Shown piece after piece: positions 25,101 to 37,632 of a stretch of DNA of 64,000 nucleotides. Below the pieces are notes generated by a model. The model was not told the DNA's origin, did no database searches, and saw only the letters and a list, made by a program, of their open reading frames with translations. The DNA comes from Saksenaea vasiformis B4078 (taxonomy: Eukaryota > Mucoromycota > Mucoromycetes > Mucorales > Saksenaeaceae), in contig JNDT01001773.1 of NCBI GenBank assembly GCA_000697055.1, positions 30,572 through 94,571 on the forward strand. The letters are read 5' to 3'. A program made the translations under genes and the position numbers. The first letter of the stretch is position 1. Every line of letters starts with the position of its first letter.

Positions 25101-27216
25101 GAGAGATCCGGATGAACCAGACGGAAGGATGGTTTTGATAGTAGAAGACGTTATCGGAGAGAATCCATTGACAAACCCCAAGATCCAGCAAATATTGCAG
25201 GAAATAGATGAGAAGACAGGGTGGAAGACAATCAAGCAGACTGTCAGAACACTGGTGGAACTTTGTGCCAAGAACTACGAACGTGAGCTAAATGGACATC
25301 CACCGCTGCCTGTGCAACTGAACCGCTTGTTCTTGGGTAACCCGGGCACTGGAAAGACTACCTGTGCGGCACTGTATGGAAAGTTGCTCAAACAATTGAA
25401 TTATCTATCGATTGGTGAGGTTGTCATGAAGACGGCGAGCGATTTCATTGCCGGATATGTTGGCCAATCACAAACAAAAACTGTCGAGATATTCAATGCG
25501 GCCCGTGGAAAGGTTCTTGTTATCGATGAAGCATATAGTCTTAACGATGGCAAATTTGGACAGCAAGTGCTCGATGTGATAGTAGAAAAAGTTCAGAATT
25601 CGGAGACAGATGATATGGCTGTCCTCCTTCTCGGGTACGAAGAGCCAATGCTCAAGATGATAAAGGAGGCAAACCCTGGATTAGCAAGACGGTTCCCTCG
25701 CGAATATGCCTTTATGTTCGAAGACTATAATGAAATGGAACTGCTTGAAATCTTCAGCAATACTTGCAGAAAGCGGAATATTGTGGCATCCCACCAGGTT
25801 GCCGAAAGGGCAATGCGAGCACTGTCGCTTCAAAAATCGTTCGCAAATTTCGGAAACGCAGGCGCGGTAAATGCGTTGCTGGATAACGCGGTCGCTCGAG
25901 CTGGTAGTAGACCGCAGCCCGGTGGTGACTTTTATTTGGAACCCGCAGATATTGAACTGAAGGAAGACAGCCAAGAGGACCCATTTGCGCCATTGGATTC
26001 GCTGTACCGTGTAGATAACATCAAGATGGAGTTGCAACGCCTTCATAACAGATTTAAGGTTGCCGACGCCCAAGGTGATCCTTTACCAGAGGTCGGGCAC
26101 TTTGTATTCCGCGGATCGCCCGGTACAGGAAAAACAACAGTGGCCAGAGTGATGGCGAAGATCCTCGCACAATTTGGTGTTATAGCCAGTGACAAGCTCG
26201 TGCAGACGTCTGGGTTAGAGCTTACCGGAGAATACGTGGGACACACAAAAAAGAGAGTCGAAGAAAATTTGGATCGAGCCAAGGGAAGTGTCCTATTCAT
26301 CGACGAGGCGTACGAGTTGGGTGTGGGCCACTTTGGTCAAGAAGCAATGACAACGCTCGTGGCCGCAATGACAGATCCAAGGTACAAGGGCCTTGTAATC
26401 ATTATCGCTGGCTATCGCAAAGACCTTGACGACATGTTGAACCGGAACGCTGGCCTCAAAAGCCGGTTCACGCGCTTCATCGATTTCTTGGATTGGGAAA
26501 CATCGGACTGTATGAAGTTTATGGACAGTTTCATCGAGAAAGAGGGGTATATTATTGAAGACAGTGCCCGACAAGAGATGGAATCCGGCTTTGAATCTGT
26601 TCGTCGTTTGCCTGGATGGGGCAATGCACGCGATGTGATGAAAGTTTGGGACATGATTCTCGAGTCTCGTGCAGAACGTCTTGTAGGATCTAACGATATC
26701 GAGAGAAAGATCGCTCTCTCTGACATTGAAGAAGCAATGGAAAAAATGCTAAAGGCGAGAGAAGTGCCCGCCGGCCCAAGTAGATCCATGCCCCACATGT
26801 CGATGCAGTCTCCCCCTGTTCAATTCGCAGATAGAACCCAAGATAGAAGTCCCGAAATCCAGCAAGAGGAGGAGGCTCAACAGAGCAAGGAACCGGAGCC
26901 AGAGTCTGAAGGAGACGAAGAATCTGAATCAGAGGACGACGAAGATAACTACAGGGATCCTGGTGTTCCAGATGATAAGTGGGAAGAGCTAAAGCAGGCG
27001 AAACTCAAGAAAAAGCAAGAAATGAAGAGGTTGAAGGAGGAAGAAAAGCAGAAGGAGATACGCCGACAAAAGCAAATAATGGACGCAATCAGACAGATAT
27101 GTCCTTGTCCAGCAGGTTTTCAATGGTTCCAAGTAGGCGGCGGCTGGCGGTGTAGAGGAGGATTCCATTTTGTAAGCGACGAAGAATTACAGCGTCGATT
27201 TACGACAACCAATTAA
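16200..27216 (+). CDS. Giant ZNFX1-like SF1 helicase / Cys-His array / triple CbbX AAA+ ATPase
   Basis: Three exons (16200-16736, 16787-19665, 19713-27216) give 3,639 residues. Order: RGG/GGR-rich RNA-binding-type N terminus (~1-50); UPF1/ZNFX1-type SF1 helicase with Walker A GPPGTGKS (~641), motif II VVEEASE (~1344), motif III GDHLQLKP (~1373), motif V TVDRFQGDEADIV (~1563) and motif VI RMIVLLSRPRIG (~1594). A Cys/His-rich insert (~882-1115) sits between motifs Ia and II. An NFX1-like array of about ten C-x(n)-CGH-x(5)-C units follows (~1675-2240). Then come three CbbX/SpoVK-type AAA+ modules, Walker A G(N/S)PGTGKTT at ~2751, 3014 and 3273, each with a (F/V)IDEAY Walker B. The end is acidic, coiled, then CPCPAGFQWF...CRGG. 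ZNFX1 relatives act in small-RNA pathways and antiviral RNA sensing; the function here is inferred only. Confidence 0.88.
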
Positions 27217-27701
27217 ATTACTTAGTACATTGCCTTTTTTTCTTTTCTTTCTTCCCGCGCCATCTAGCTACAATCGTATTTTTACCTTGTACTTTTGATC
27301 TTTTCCTACAGTACCTATCTTACTGAAGATAAAACGGAATCTCTTTAGTAAAAAGCGTTGATACTTTATTTGGGTCTGTATAGACCACGCTTAAATGTTG
27401 TACCTTTGCTCGTGTGACATACACTGCCGAGTGTCAATGCAAAGTGAGAAAATCAAACGCTTCCAGATATTGAGAAATGAGACTCTTATTTTACTTACAT
27501 AACATGTCAGTATCAGTATTTATGAAAAGGATATAAAAGGCGGTCAACTGCACGACAGGATATAGGTGGTCTGTGTGAGGGAATCCACTATCACACAAGT
27601 CACGACACTACGTAAGTAGCAGTTGCTACGCGCTTTCGTTTCCTCTCTCTCTTTCTCACCTAAATAAAACAAAAAGCTTTCCTTTTTGCTGTACTCACGG
27701 A
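27217..27701. other. Promoter and leader of CTP synthase
   Basis: Between the helicase stop and the CTP synthase ATG. T- and C-rich just after 27216 (likely helicase 3' end), with a TATA box at 27532 and pyrimidine-rich leader sequence (about 27640-27690) before the ATG. Confidence 0.5.
27532..27539 (+). promoter_or_regulatory. TATA box of CTP synthase gene
   Basis: TATAAAAG, 170 bp upstream of the CTP synthase ATG at 27702. It implies a leader of roughly 130 nt. Confidence 0.5.
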
Positions 27702-29489
<1,788 letters not shown>

Positions 29490-29724
29490 ATGCAGATTGT
29501 ACGTATAAAAGCAATAAAATATATTATTCTTTAAAAAAAATTCACTGTACATACAAAATCAGGGTCTTTTGTTGGGATATGATACAAGCACGAAGATAAC
29601 AGTCTGGGGAGCTTCGAGAAGGGGTCTTTCTACACCGCTTTAAAAAAAGAAAAGATAACGGGATGCGGGGAAGCTATTTGTAGAAAGAGGGTATATTTCG
29701 CGATGACCGCATGGCTGATCATCA

Positions 29725-30220
29725 CTAAACAGCTTCATCGTGTGAAACATCATCATCTTTCCCTACATTCGATGAGGAGGGCGGTAATGACGGTGATAAG
29801 TGACTTAATTGGACTTTTAAAGCGTGATTTTCGATCTGGATAGATTGAATATAATCAATCGCATTTCTCAAAACACTGGCCCGATGCGGTTCTCCCTGCA
29901 TTGGTAATATTTGTGCCAATTCTTTCAACAGATTATTCTGCAAAAAATGTTAGTATTCACAAGGTACATCTCTCATCTATACATACCATTTTGTCTCTCC
30001 TGCGACGTTCTACGCGGTTATGTGTTTCTCTTCGTTGTAGGATTCGATGCATCATCGTGTTACAGTCCAGACTGGTCTTGTTAAGGATGTTGACGCCATT
30101 GACAAGCAGCTTTTCATGGTGCTGCGAGCGTTTTGTCTTGCTGTTTTCATTTAATCTTCGAGCCATACTTTCTGGCCCATAAACAATCAGACGATCTTGA
30201 AAAGAAGTGGTTGCGGACAT
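29725..30220 (-). CDS. bHLH transcription factor
   Basis: Two exons, 30220-29987 and 29937-29725, give 148 residues. The basic region ETHNRVERRRRDKM (~65-78) has the His, Glu and Arg contacts typical of class B bHLH factors that bind CACGTG. Helix 1 (NNLLKELAQILP) follows directly across the 49-bp intron, then a loop and helix 2 (RASVLRNAIDYIQSIQIENH), running into a short zipper-like segment. The C terminus is Pro/Ser-rich then acidic. It resembles the USF/MITF/SREBP-like group. I chose ATG 30220 because the TATA box is just upstream and the longer frame lacks an ATG. Target genes are unknown. Confidence 0.88.
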
Positions 30221-30267
30221 GAGTACAGGGAAATAGGAAGTGCGGAACTTCCCAAATCGCAAGGCCT

Positions 30268-30274
30268 TTTTATA
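30268..30274 (-). promoter_or_regulatory. TATA box of bHLH gene
   Basis: TATAAAA on the minus strand, about 50 bp upstream of the bHLH start at 30220. Confidence 0.5.
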
Positions 30275-31319
30275 TGTTATTCATGTTACAACGTCGAAAT
30301 ATTCAAGATCAGCTGGCAAGTACCAGCTTGGCATGAATTGAAGCAGAAAAAAAGTTGAGCACATGGTTTTATAGGGAACCACGTTCGATGCCACTCTAAA
30401 ATACCTCGCACGTCTTTTTTAGTTGTATGAAAAAAAAAGCCCTCAACTCAAACGGAGAAAGGTATCTCGGCTATTGCTTGGATAGGGGATTCTTACTGAC
30501 ATGTGGCCTGATCACTACCGTATTTGTCAAAGGCTGGGGGGAGACCCTGCATTCCACATGGCGTGATTTTTTGTTATGTCGTGCGAACATTGGAATCCTC
30601 AAAACCTTTATTTCTTATATTTTATACCAAAAGCCGTATACCGCATGGTTAAGATGAGATGTTCAACCGCTGATTACCGTTGTCTAATTCCTTCTTATGT
30701 GTATCCATGGATTTTTATTTGTCACATAACAACTAAGTCTGTGTTTACTAAACAAGAAAAAATGTGGTCTGATTTTCTTTGCCACGATCTACTCGTTGTG
30801 GCGCGTCCTACAGAATGCTTCTGTACTTGGTTAAAGGGTTATCATAATATAAAGGGCATCTGGTGATTGACACGCAGCTAGAAGATGTAAGGCAAGGAAT
30901 GCGTCTATATGTACGCCCCTTCGGAATGCCAAACAAAGTCTATGGACGAAATGAATTTGCATGCAACATAAATCCATAGATTTAACCTGTAAGGTACGGT
31001 TGCTAACGAAGGAGTACTATAGCAACTTAGCAACAGTAATATTTTTTTCTCGTTTTTCGTTTCTTTTTTTTTTCTAAAAAAACAGCAAAAGTAAACAAGG
31101 TAGCACATGTTTGTAACACAATGGCCAATGAAATATGAGGGGCGCTTCTAAATTATTGTGATCCGTCATTGCGACCAAAGAATTTAATCCACATTGAAGG
31201 TGCCATTATGAAATACAAGCAATTAGTGAAGATATCTATTTTTTGCCTCCGCATTGTATCATCAGCAGTACAAAAGAAAAAATAGAGGTAGAGTATATTA
31301 TGGAAAAATTTTACGAATG
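30275..31319. other. Intergenic, no supported gene
   Basis: About 1 kb with AT-rich stretches. Plus-strand frames at 30427-30657 and 30576-30866 are short and have no recognisable motif. The left end is the bHLH promoter. Confidence 0.45.
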
Positions 31320-31466
31320 AACCCTACTAAAAGAGAAAAACAAATTGCAAATGCATATGTATCAATGTGGACATTTCATCAGCCGAAGAATATGTATAAA
31401 GGTAAAAGAGTAGCTGATAAAGATTATAAAAGTTTGTCAAAGAAACAAGGAGGAAGGCTTGCTTAG
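31320..31466 (+). CDS. Possible small basic protein (or 3' exon)
   Basis: A 48-codon frame from ATG 31320, open upstream to about 31230 without another ATG. It is strongly basic (KREKQIANAYVSMWTFHQ then KNMYKGKRVADKDYKSL) and AT-rich. It ends four bases past the 3' end of the convergent gene at 31463. It may be a 3' exon of an unrecognised gene, a small protein, or chance. No family recognised. Confidence 0.25.
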   Translation, partial: NPTKREKQIANAYVSMWTFHQPKNMYKGKRVADKDYKSLSKKQGGRLA

Positions 31467-33094
31467 CGTCTTCTATTTACATTGCGTTTCTTCATAGCTT
31501 GATTCTTTTGTTTCTCGAATAGATCAGAAATTGCTTTGATAACGGTTGGTGATGTAATGTTGTGCTCCTGCGCGAACTGTGTGGTTACTGTTTCCGTATC
31601 GTCGAGCAATCGTATGCTAACAGGTATCTTGGTACCGACCGTCAACTCGAGATTGATCTTTACAATCACAGGGTTTTCGGATGGAGGCGGTGGGGCAATA
31701 GATGGTTTGCGAGGCTTTTCATTCGGCCTATAATTCACAGGCATCGGTGACTCACTTGCGCCATAACTGGAGTATTTTGGACGGTTCTGTACTGAGAAAC
31801 GGCCTGGCGTAGGTGAATTCGATTGTCTGCTCACTGAATAGGAGCTTCTTGCACTATTTGGCGTGACATGGGGAGATGAAGGTTCATTTTCTTTGATCCA
31901 GTCGGTTGATGGTCCCCATTGAGCCGAATTATTGTTATCAAACGAACTGTTCCAGTCATCATTCCATCGCCCTGTCTCGTCTACACCACCATCGCTATCC
32001 CAACTTGATTTAGGCTTGTCGATATATGGAGCGAACTTTGAGCTTTCAGTTCGCTTCTCTGAATGTGCCGCCAGCATTTCCTCACGAATCCAATATGGAT
32101 AATCTCGGTCGAAAGCGGGGCTTTTTCCGGCGCCATTGTTCAATGGATTGAGTCTGCTGTTACCAAGATTTTCATAAGCTGCGCTTCCGCCTTTCCGCTG
32201 AGATTCATGCGACGGGGATCGACTATTCTTCTCACTCGATCGAGCAGGCTCTTGTGAGTTTTTGTGATTGCTTATGTTTAATCGATCAAGATTGATGTCC
32301 TGCTGATTATCGTTCGTCCATTGTGAAGCATTTGTATTCAACCGAGTAGAACTTGAATTATTTTCGACGCTGCTGGATTGTCTTGAACTTGCTGGCTCTG
32401 CCAAGCTATCGCTCTTCCAATCTCCATGACTGTTATTATCTGTATGAATGTCTTTTGATACATGATTGATTGATGCCTCGGGAGGTGGTTGTTGCACAGG
32501 TTTATCCGCCTTCTAAATAAGACGAGCTCAATGTCTAATGCCATAAAACAACGCGTTTACTCTTACCGCAGGTTGAGGAGACTCCCAAAATGGATGATCT
32601 ACCAACGGCTGGTCTTTCCATGAGTACTGGCCGCCGGATGGTGGAGGTCGTATGGTGCTTTGGGGCTCAATCTTCGCCTTCCAATTACTGTTCGAGAAGG
32701 TATCTCTGGTGGTTTCTGATATTGTTTTTCTAGCATTTCTTCGGGAAGATTTCTCATATGTCTTCTGAGCGGGCTTTGTAGGCGTTTTATTTGAACTTTT
32801 CGGTGTTGCGGGTACTGAAGCAGATTTCTGCGTGGTAGGTCGTTTCTGATCGGTTTTCCGCTTTGGCTGATTTAGGCCAAGTCGTTGATTAAGAATCTGC
32901 TGTTCATCAACAGGTTTGTAGTTGGGCCCACGACGATGGAGACCTCCGCTTCCTAAGCCGTTTGCTTGAATTTTGGCGTTTGGATCAGCCAGTGTTCTCC
33001 AGGCACCGAGGCCTGTAGCTGGCTCAGCTTGATTAGCTTGATCACCCCAGGACGTTACAATGGGACCATACTCGTCGTCGCTCTCTTGTGCCAT
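31463..33094 (-). CDS. Large disordered hypothetical protein
   Basis: Two exons, 33094-32567 and 32512-31463, give 525 residues. The N terminus (MAQESDDEYGPIVTSWGD) is acidic and includes a Trp motif (TGLGAWRTLADP). The middle is dominated by Ser, Asn, Pro and Lys, with scattered Trp-Asp motifs, and is predicted disordered by composition. Only the last ~75 residues look folded: VIVKINLELTVGTKIPVSIR followed by LLDDTETVTTQFAQEHNI and a basic tail ending NRRR. This end resembles a small beta-grasp or ubiquitin-like fold, but I cannot name a family. The frame is intact across the 54-bp intron. Function unknown. Confidence 0.75.
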
Positions 33095-34112
33095 CTTTCC
33101 TCCCTCCGCTTCTCTGAATTATTTTTACCGGCGTGCAATCTTCGCTTAATTTCAGGTATGTCCACCGGCCGCGGTCAGAGACCTTTTGTTCCCGGCCATG
33201 ATCAAAACTCCGGCCAAGTTTTGGTGACAATGTGACTCGTATGGGAAATTCTCGCTCGTGTTTCAGGGAAGCTTTCATGCTGCAACTGAGTGGGATCATG
33301 GTCATATTCTATATCTTCTGCGTGTGGTTATGATCAACAGATAAGCTCATAATCGACATCATTTGTCGAAAACAGAGAAATTGCTTGCATATTTTTTCTA
33401 CTTTTCTAGTTACTCTACTCTTCTGAACTATGCAGCACTGCAAGGGAGATGCATCTTTCTCATGGGCTAACTAGCATTTTTAAATTCTTTTTCTAATTCT
33501 AATTCCCTTATTTTGCACGCCAAGCTTTCTTGCAGAGACATTCCCGGTTATTGACACAGTAGCTAATTCAATTGGTCATTATCACTCAAATAGAGTTACT
33601 AGGTAAAGAGCTGCTTCAGATAGCAGTGTACTAAAAGTTATTCAACTTGAGAAGACGCAGCCACAATCGAACATAGCATAGAAGAAAATCACAAATTGGT
33701 TTTCCGTCTCTTCTCTGGGTTGCCAAAGCATGCTTAATTCCAAACAAAGACTAGACTAATTACTAGGTGGGACACACATGTCGATCTACGATGTTGCTTT
33801 ATCTTTCTTCATCACACACAAAATGGTCACACAGGTCTAGTCTGGGAACAAAGCATGCTTAGAGTCCAACTCCTTGAAAAAAATATATGGATGGCTTATT
33901 CTCGTGTAGAGTTCAATTGTCACCTTTGTATTTCATTGTTTCCTTTCCGATGATGCATATGATAAACATTTACAAGGTGACATAAACATTCCTAACTTTG
34001 AAATAGCGCCGACATCTGAAGATAGGTATACAAAGAATGGTAGCTTATCAATGTTTGGTCTTTCACTATGACTTCTCTCAAAACAAAGAAATTTTTGCGC
34101 CTGGAGGTAACA
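33095..34112. other. Intergenic between divergent genes
   Basis: About 1 kb. It includes an imperfect inverted repeat around AAGCATGCTT (33726-33760 against 33834-33862). No gene is supported. Confidence 0.4.
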
Positions 34113-35616
34113 ATGGTAACGTCTTCCATGCAAAAATATCTAAAGTACCTCTGTGAAGAAAAATACTGCACTGGATAAACACACGAGTGAACGTAACAGC
34201 TGTCCTACAACTATTGAGTCATTGGAAGTAGTCTCCAAGAGATTCGAAAATAGTGTGAGCGCTTCCAAGAGCTCCAAACACTCCATTGGAGGCTTTCGTA
34301 ACAAAAAGATACTAAATCTTGCACGTCCACGTAAAGAAGCGAAAGGAATTGACCAAAATGATGCGCAAACAGCCGAAGTTTCCAAAACGTGTACCGCTCC
34401 GCCTACTTCTAGCACCCGAAATAAGTCTGGAAACGGGCGAGTTAAAACCTGGTGCATGAAAGGAACATTAGAGCGTTTCAGAGAAATAGGGGCTTCTCAG
34501 ACAAACTCTGATGCTCAGAAGAATGATGGACGGCATAGACATGGTGCAAAAAATCCCACGGCGATTTCACGATGGAAAAGGGCGGCTCTCAAGGGCGATC
34601 CCAACGCGCAGCATGAGCTTGGGCTCATATACTTTGGAGACAGCGGTGTAAAACAGGATTATGAGGAAGCATTTCGATGGATACAAAAAGCAGCGCTCAA
34701 GAATTATGCAAGGGCGCAAAACTCGCTTGGTCTGATGTATGAAAACGGCCGGGGTGTTACCATGAACTATGCAGAGGCAATGAAATGGTACAGAAAAGCG
34801 GCTGAGCAGAACGATGCGGAGGGGCAATTCAACCTTGGTGTCATGTACAGAGATGGCAAAGGCGTAGCACAAGACGGACCAGAAGCGTATAAATGGTTTC
34901 AGAAAGCAGCCAATCAAAATCACGCAGATGCGCAAAACGATATTGGACGCATGTACCATGATGGACGAAACGTAGCAAAAGACTATAAAGAAGCAGTAAG
35001 ATGGTTCAAAAGATCTGCTAGTCAGAAAAATAGCTATGGACAGTGGAACCTTGGTTGGATGTATGGGAACGGTATAGGGGTTAACCAAGACGATACAAAA
35101 GCATTCAATTTGTTTGAGAAGGCAGCGTATCAAAACCATGTAGACGCGCAAAATCAAGTGGGCGTTATGTACGCCAATGGGGAAGGTGTACAGCAAAATT
35201 ATGAAAAAGCTGCCCAGTGGTTCAGAAAGGCAGCTGAACAGGATGATGTATATGCACAATGGAACCTTGGAATGATGTATAGAGATGGCAAAGGAGTACC
35301 TCAGGACCTTGCAGCAGCTCTGAAATGGATTAAAAAAGCGGCTAAGCGAAATCATGCACAAGCTCAAGTTCAAGTGGGGATTATCTACGAAGATGGGCTT
35401 GGTGTGGAACAGAATTACATGAAAGCTGTACAATGGTATAGTAAAGCAGCTGAACAAGGGTATGCTCGCGGACAGTACCACCTTGGGCTTATGTACAGAG
35501 ATGGTAAAGGCGTAACGCAAAATCCTGTAAAAGCGATCGAATGGATTACAAAGGCAGCAAATCGACAGTATGCAAGGGCTCAAGATGAACTTATTACCAT
35601 GCAGAATAGTGGATAA
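34113..35616 (+). CDS. Sel1-repeat protein
   Basis: The repeat region is one open frame ending at 35616. It has nine full Sel1 repeats of 36 residues plus a partial tenth, with the consensus A-x-A-Q-x-x-L-G-x-x-Y-x-x-G-x-G-V-x-x-(N/D)-Y-x-x-A-x-x-W-(Y/F)-x-K-A-A. Such TPR-like solenoids bind partner proteins, as in chitin synthase activators of the Skt5 type and Hrd3. The ~135-residue N terminus is Ser/Lys-rich and disordered. The start is uncertain: the frame has no early ATG. A 55-bp intron (34145-34199) joining ATG 34113 in phase would give MVTSSMQKYLN as the N terminus. Repeats are very regular, implying recent internal duplication or strong constraint. Confidence 0.85.
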
Positions 35617-36898
35617 TTTCCCAAATAACAATGGTAGAGTAGTTGATGGCTTAAAAGCGATCATTTTTATTAAAGGCTGTGTTTGCCAAAATGTAAAGAT
35701 TACGTGAAAAAAAGAAGGTTGGCTGAGACCCAGAGAGCGAACGTCTTTCACTGTTGTCGCACCCGGTATGTTCACATCAATATGCAGCGATAAACGTGGA
35801 AGGATATTCTATCTGCCGAGTACCCAATCTAATTTAGGATCATCTAACACTACCTGCAAACACCATGAACTATTCAACAATGCAAAGATCATCTTGATAA
35901 AAGGAACTCTTTTAAGTCTCAATGATTCTAGCGACCATAAGCGTATCATTCTTTGATTGATATGATTGTCTGAATGTTAGGACTTCAGCTATGAAATGCG
36001 TTGCATCACGTCTGCTGGATCGATTTTGATTGGTGGGACGATTTTTCCGCTTGTCAACCAGGTGGAGACCTTATGGCTGACTCTTTAAGCATGGTAAGCG
36101 TGTAAAAGACGATCCATCCATTTTTATACATTTCTTGTATGCCATTACCAATCCATTACGTTGTGCACCTCAAAAGGCCGGAGAGTCTGTTGGAGTCGAC
36201 GTTAATGTCGGTATCAAGATCGAGTATCATTTGTATGAATGCAGTTCTTTATCATTCATGATGCAATAATCATCAAGTGTAAATGTTGCGTGAATAGAAT
36301 ATTCGACATTGTATCAGGGGCTTTTTACAGTAACGATAATCTTCGCAGCAGCAGTGGAATTTCGGAGCGTAAACGATTTTCCACCAAAAATCTCCCTTGC
36401 ATCCGGTGGATCTCAGTATGACTTTCTAAATCAGGAGGATATGAGATCCCGATTGGATAGACACGGCAAAACAAATAATTACTTCCATCATTCGTTCTTT
36501 TTATTCCAGGTCATCCAACAACACTTTCCCACCAAAATAGATGATTATCTGATAGATGAAGACTATTCCTCATTAAACAAATTATTATTTATTGTGTAGA
36601 TTATCTTGGCAACGTTGCACAATGAAGCATGGTAAATGCTTGATTCTTATGATGTGAAGCGTAGCCAAAAACCCCTTGCCAAGCTATTGTTGCTTTTGAC
36701 GTCATATATACATTTTTTCTGGGTCAAGAGTGCTATGCCTATTTTCGGAACTCATGACGCTTCTGTAAATGGTAAGGTTTCGGTTCATTGTTTTTTTCTT
36801 CCTTTTTTTTCAAGAAAACCCATAAAAAGCACTCCATTGTTCAAATCTCTTTATTTTTCTTCTCTTCTATTAAATTTTGTACGTATTAATTCATAACC
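35617..36898. other. Intergenic, no supported gene
   Basis: About 1.3 kb. A stretch at 36177-36237 reads AGESVGVDVNVGIKIEYHLY after an acceptor-like CAAAAG and could be an isolated exon, but it does not extend into a gene. A TATA-like run (36708) and pyrimidine-rich leader precede the next gene. Confidence 0.4.
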
Positions 36899-37432
36899 AT
36901 GTCTGCCGCCGCTGCCACCGTTGCTACTGTTCCGTTGCCACAGGAGTCCAAGTACAAGTCGTTATTAAAACCTGTAAAGTTTTGGCAAAAGAACAACAAG
37001 ACAGGGGTGTTACCGCCATCAAACCTCGAGAATGATGAAGAGCAGTCTACGAAGAAGCCCGTCCAAAGCAGGATGTTCATTAGTACACCTTCCTTTGGAT
37101 TCAAGAAGCAATCATCCGTATCCAAGGATAACTTTTACGCGAACGTTGCACTCAGAGAAGCTTCAAAGGAAGAAGTGTACAAGTTATCGACAATTGACGA
37201 TGCTGGTGTATACATGCCACCATCACCTACCATGGATGCCAAACGGGACCATTGGGTAGACATTGATCAAGATATCATGGCATTTCGATTGCCTAGTTCC
37301 GATTGTTTGACAACGAAATCAGGTCAACATGACTTCTTCACTCCATCATCTATTGTGAACAACCTTTCACGAACCTCCACTAAATCGATGAGCGATGACG
37401 ACGTTCCTTCTTTGCTAACCGATGCATCGTAA
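36899..37432 (+). CDS. Hypothetical protein
   Basis: Single exon, 177 residues, ATG 36899 after a pyrimidine-rich leader. It is Ser/Lys/Pro-rich and largely disordered, with short hydrophobic patches such as SKYKSLLKPVKFWQK, SRMFISTPSFGFKK and AGVYMPPSPTMDAKR. The SPT and similar SP motifs could be phosphorylation sites. No domain is recognised. Codon usage and the lack of repeats make it look like a real gene, probably restricted to related fungi. It is convergent with the XLF gene, 200 bp away. Confidence 0.65.
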   Translation: MSAAAATVATVPLPQESKYKSLLKPVKFWQKNNKTGVLPPSNLENDEEQSTKKPVQSRMFISTPSFGFKKQSSVSKDNFYANVALREASKEEVYKLSTIDDAGVYMPPSPTMDAKRDHWVDIDQDIMAFRLPSSDCLTTKSGQHDFFTPSSIVNNLSRTSTKSMSDDDVPSLLTDAS

Positions 37433-37632
37433 TATTGCATAAATCAGTAGAGAACTCCTTCTCTGTCAGCTATCCTTTCATTAGACACTGTACAATTTGT
37501 TCAACATATTCCCCTTGTTCTTTTTTCGGCGCTATTCATTTTTCATACATCTTTCATACATTTAACGAATCATTTTTAATATTGTAATTTGCTATTAAAC
37601 CCTATTTGAACTACATTGACAACGAGGCTGTT

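Noticed and set aside
34567..35775. 402-codon minus-strand open frame over the Sel1 gene
   Set aside because: It is a shadow of the 36-residue repeat periodicity on the other strand. Its protein is a low-quality Ile/Phe/Cys-rich text with no motif, while the plus strand encodes clear Sel1 repeats.
36177..36240. Isolated exon-like stretch (GVDVNVGIKIEYHLYE)
   Set aside because: It follows an acceptor-like AG but stops soon after, and no upstream or downstream partner exon could be found.
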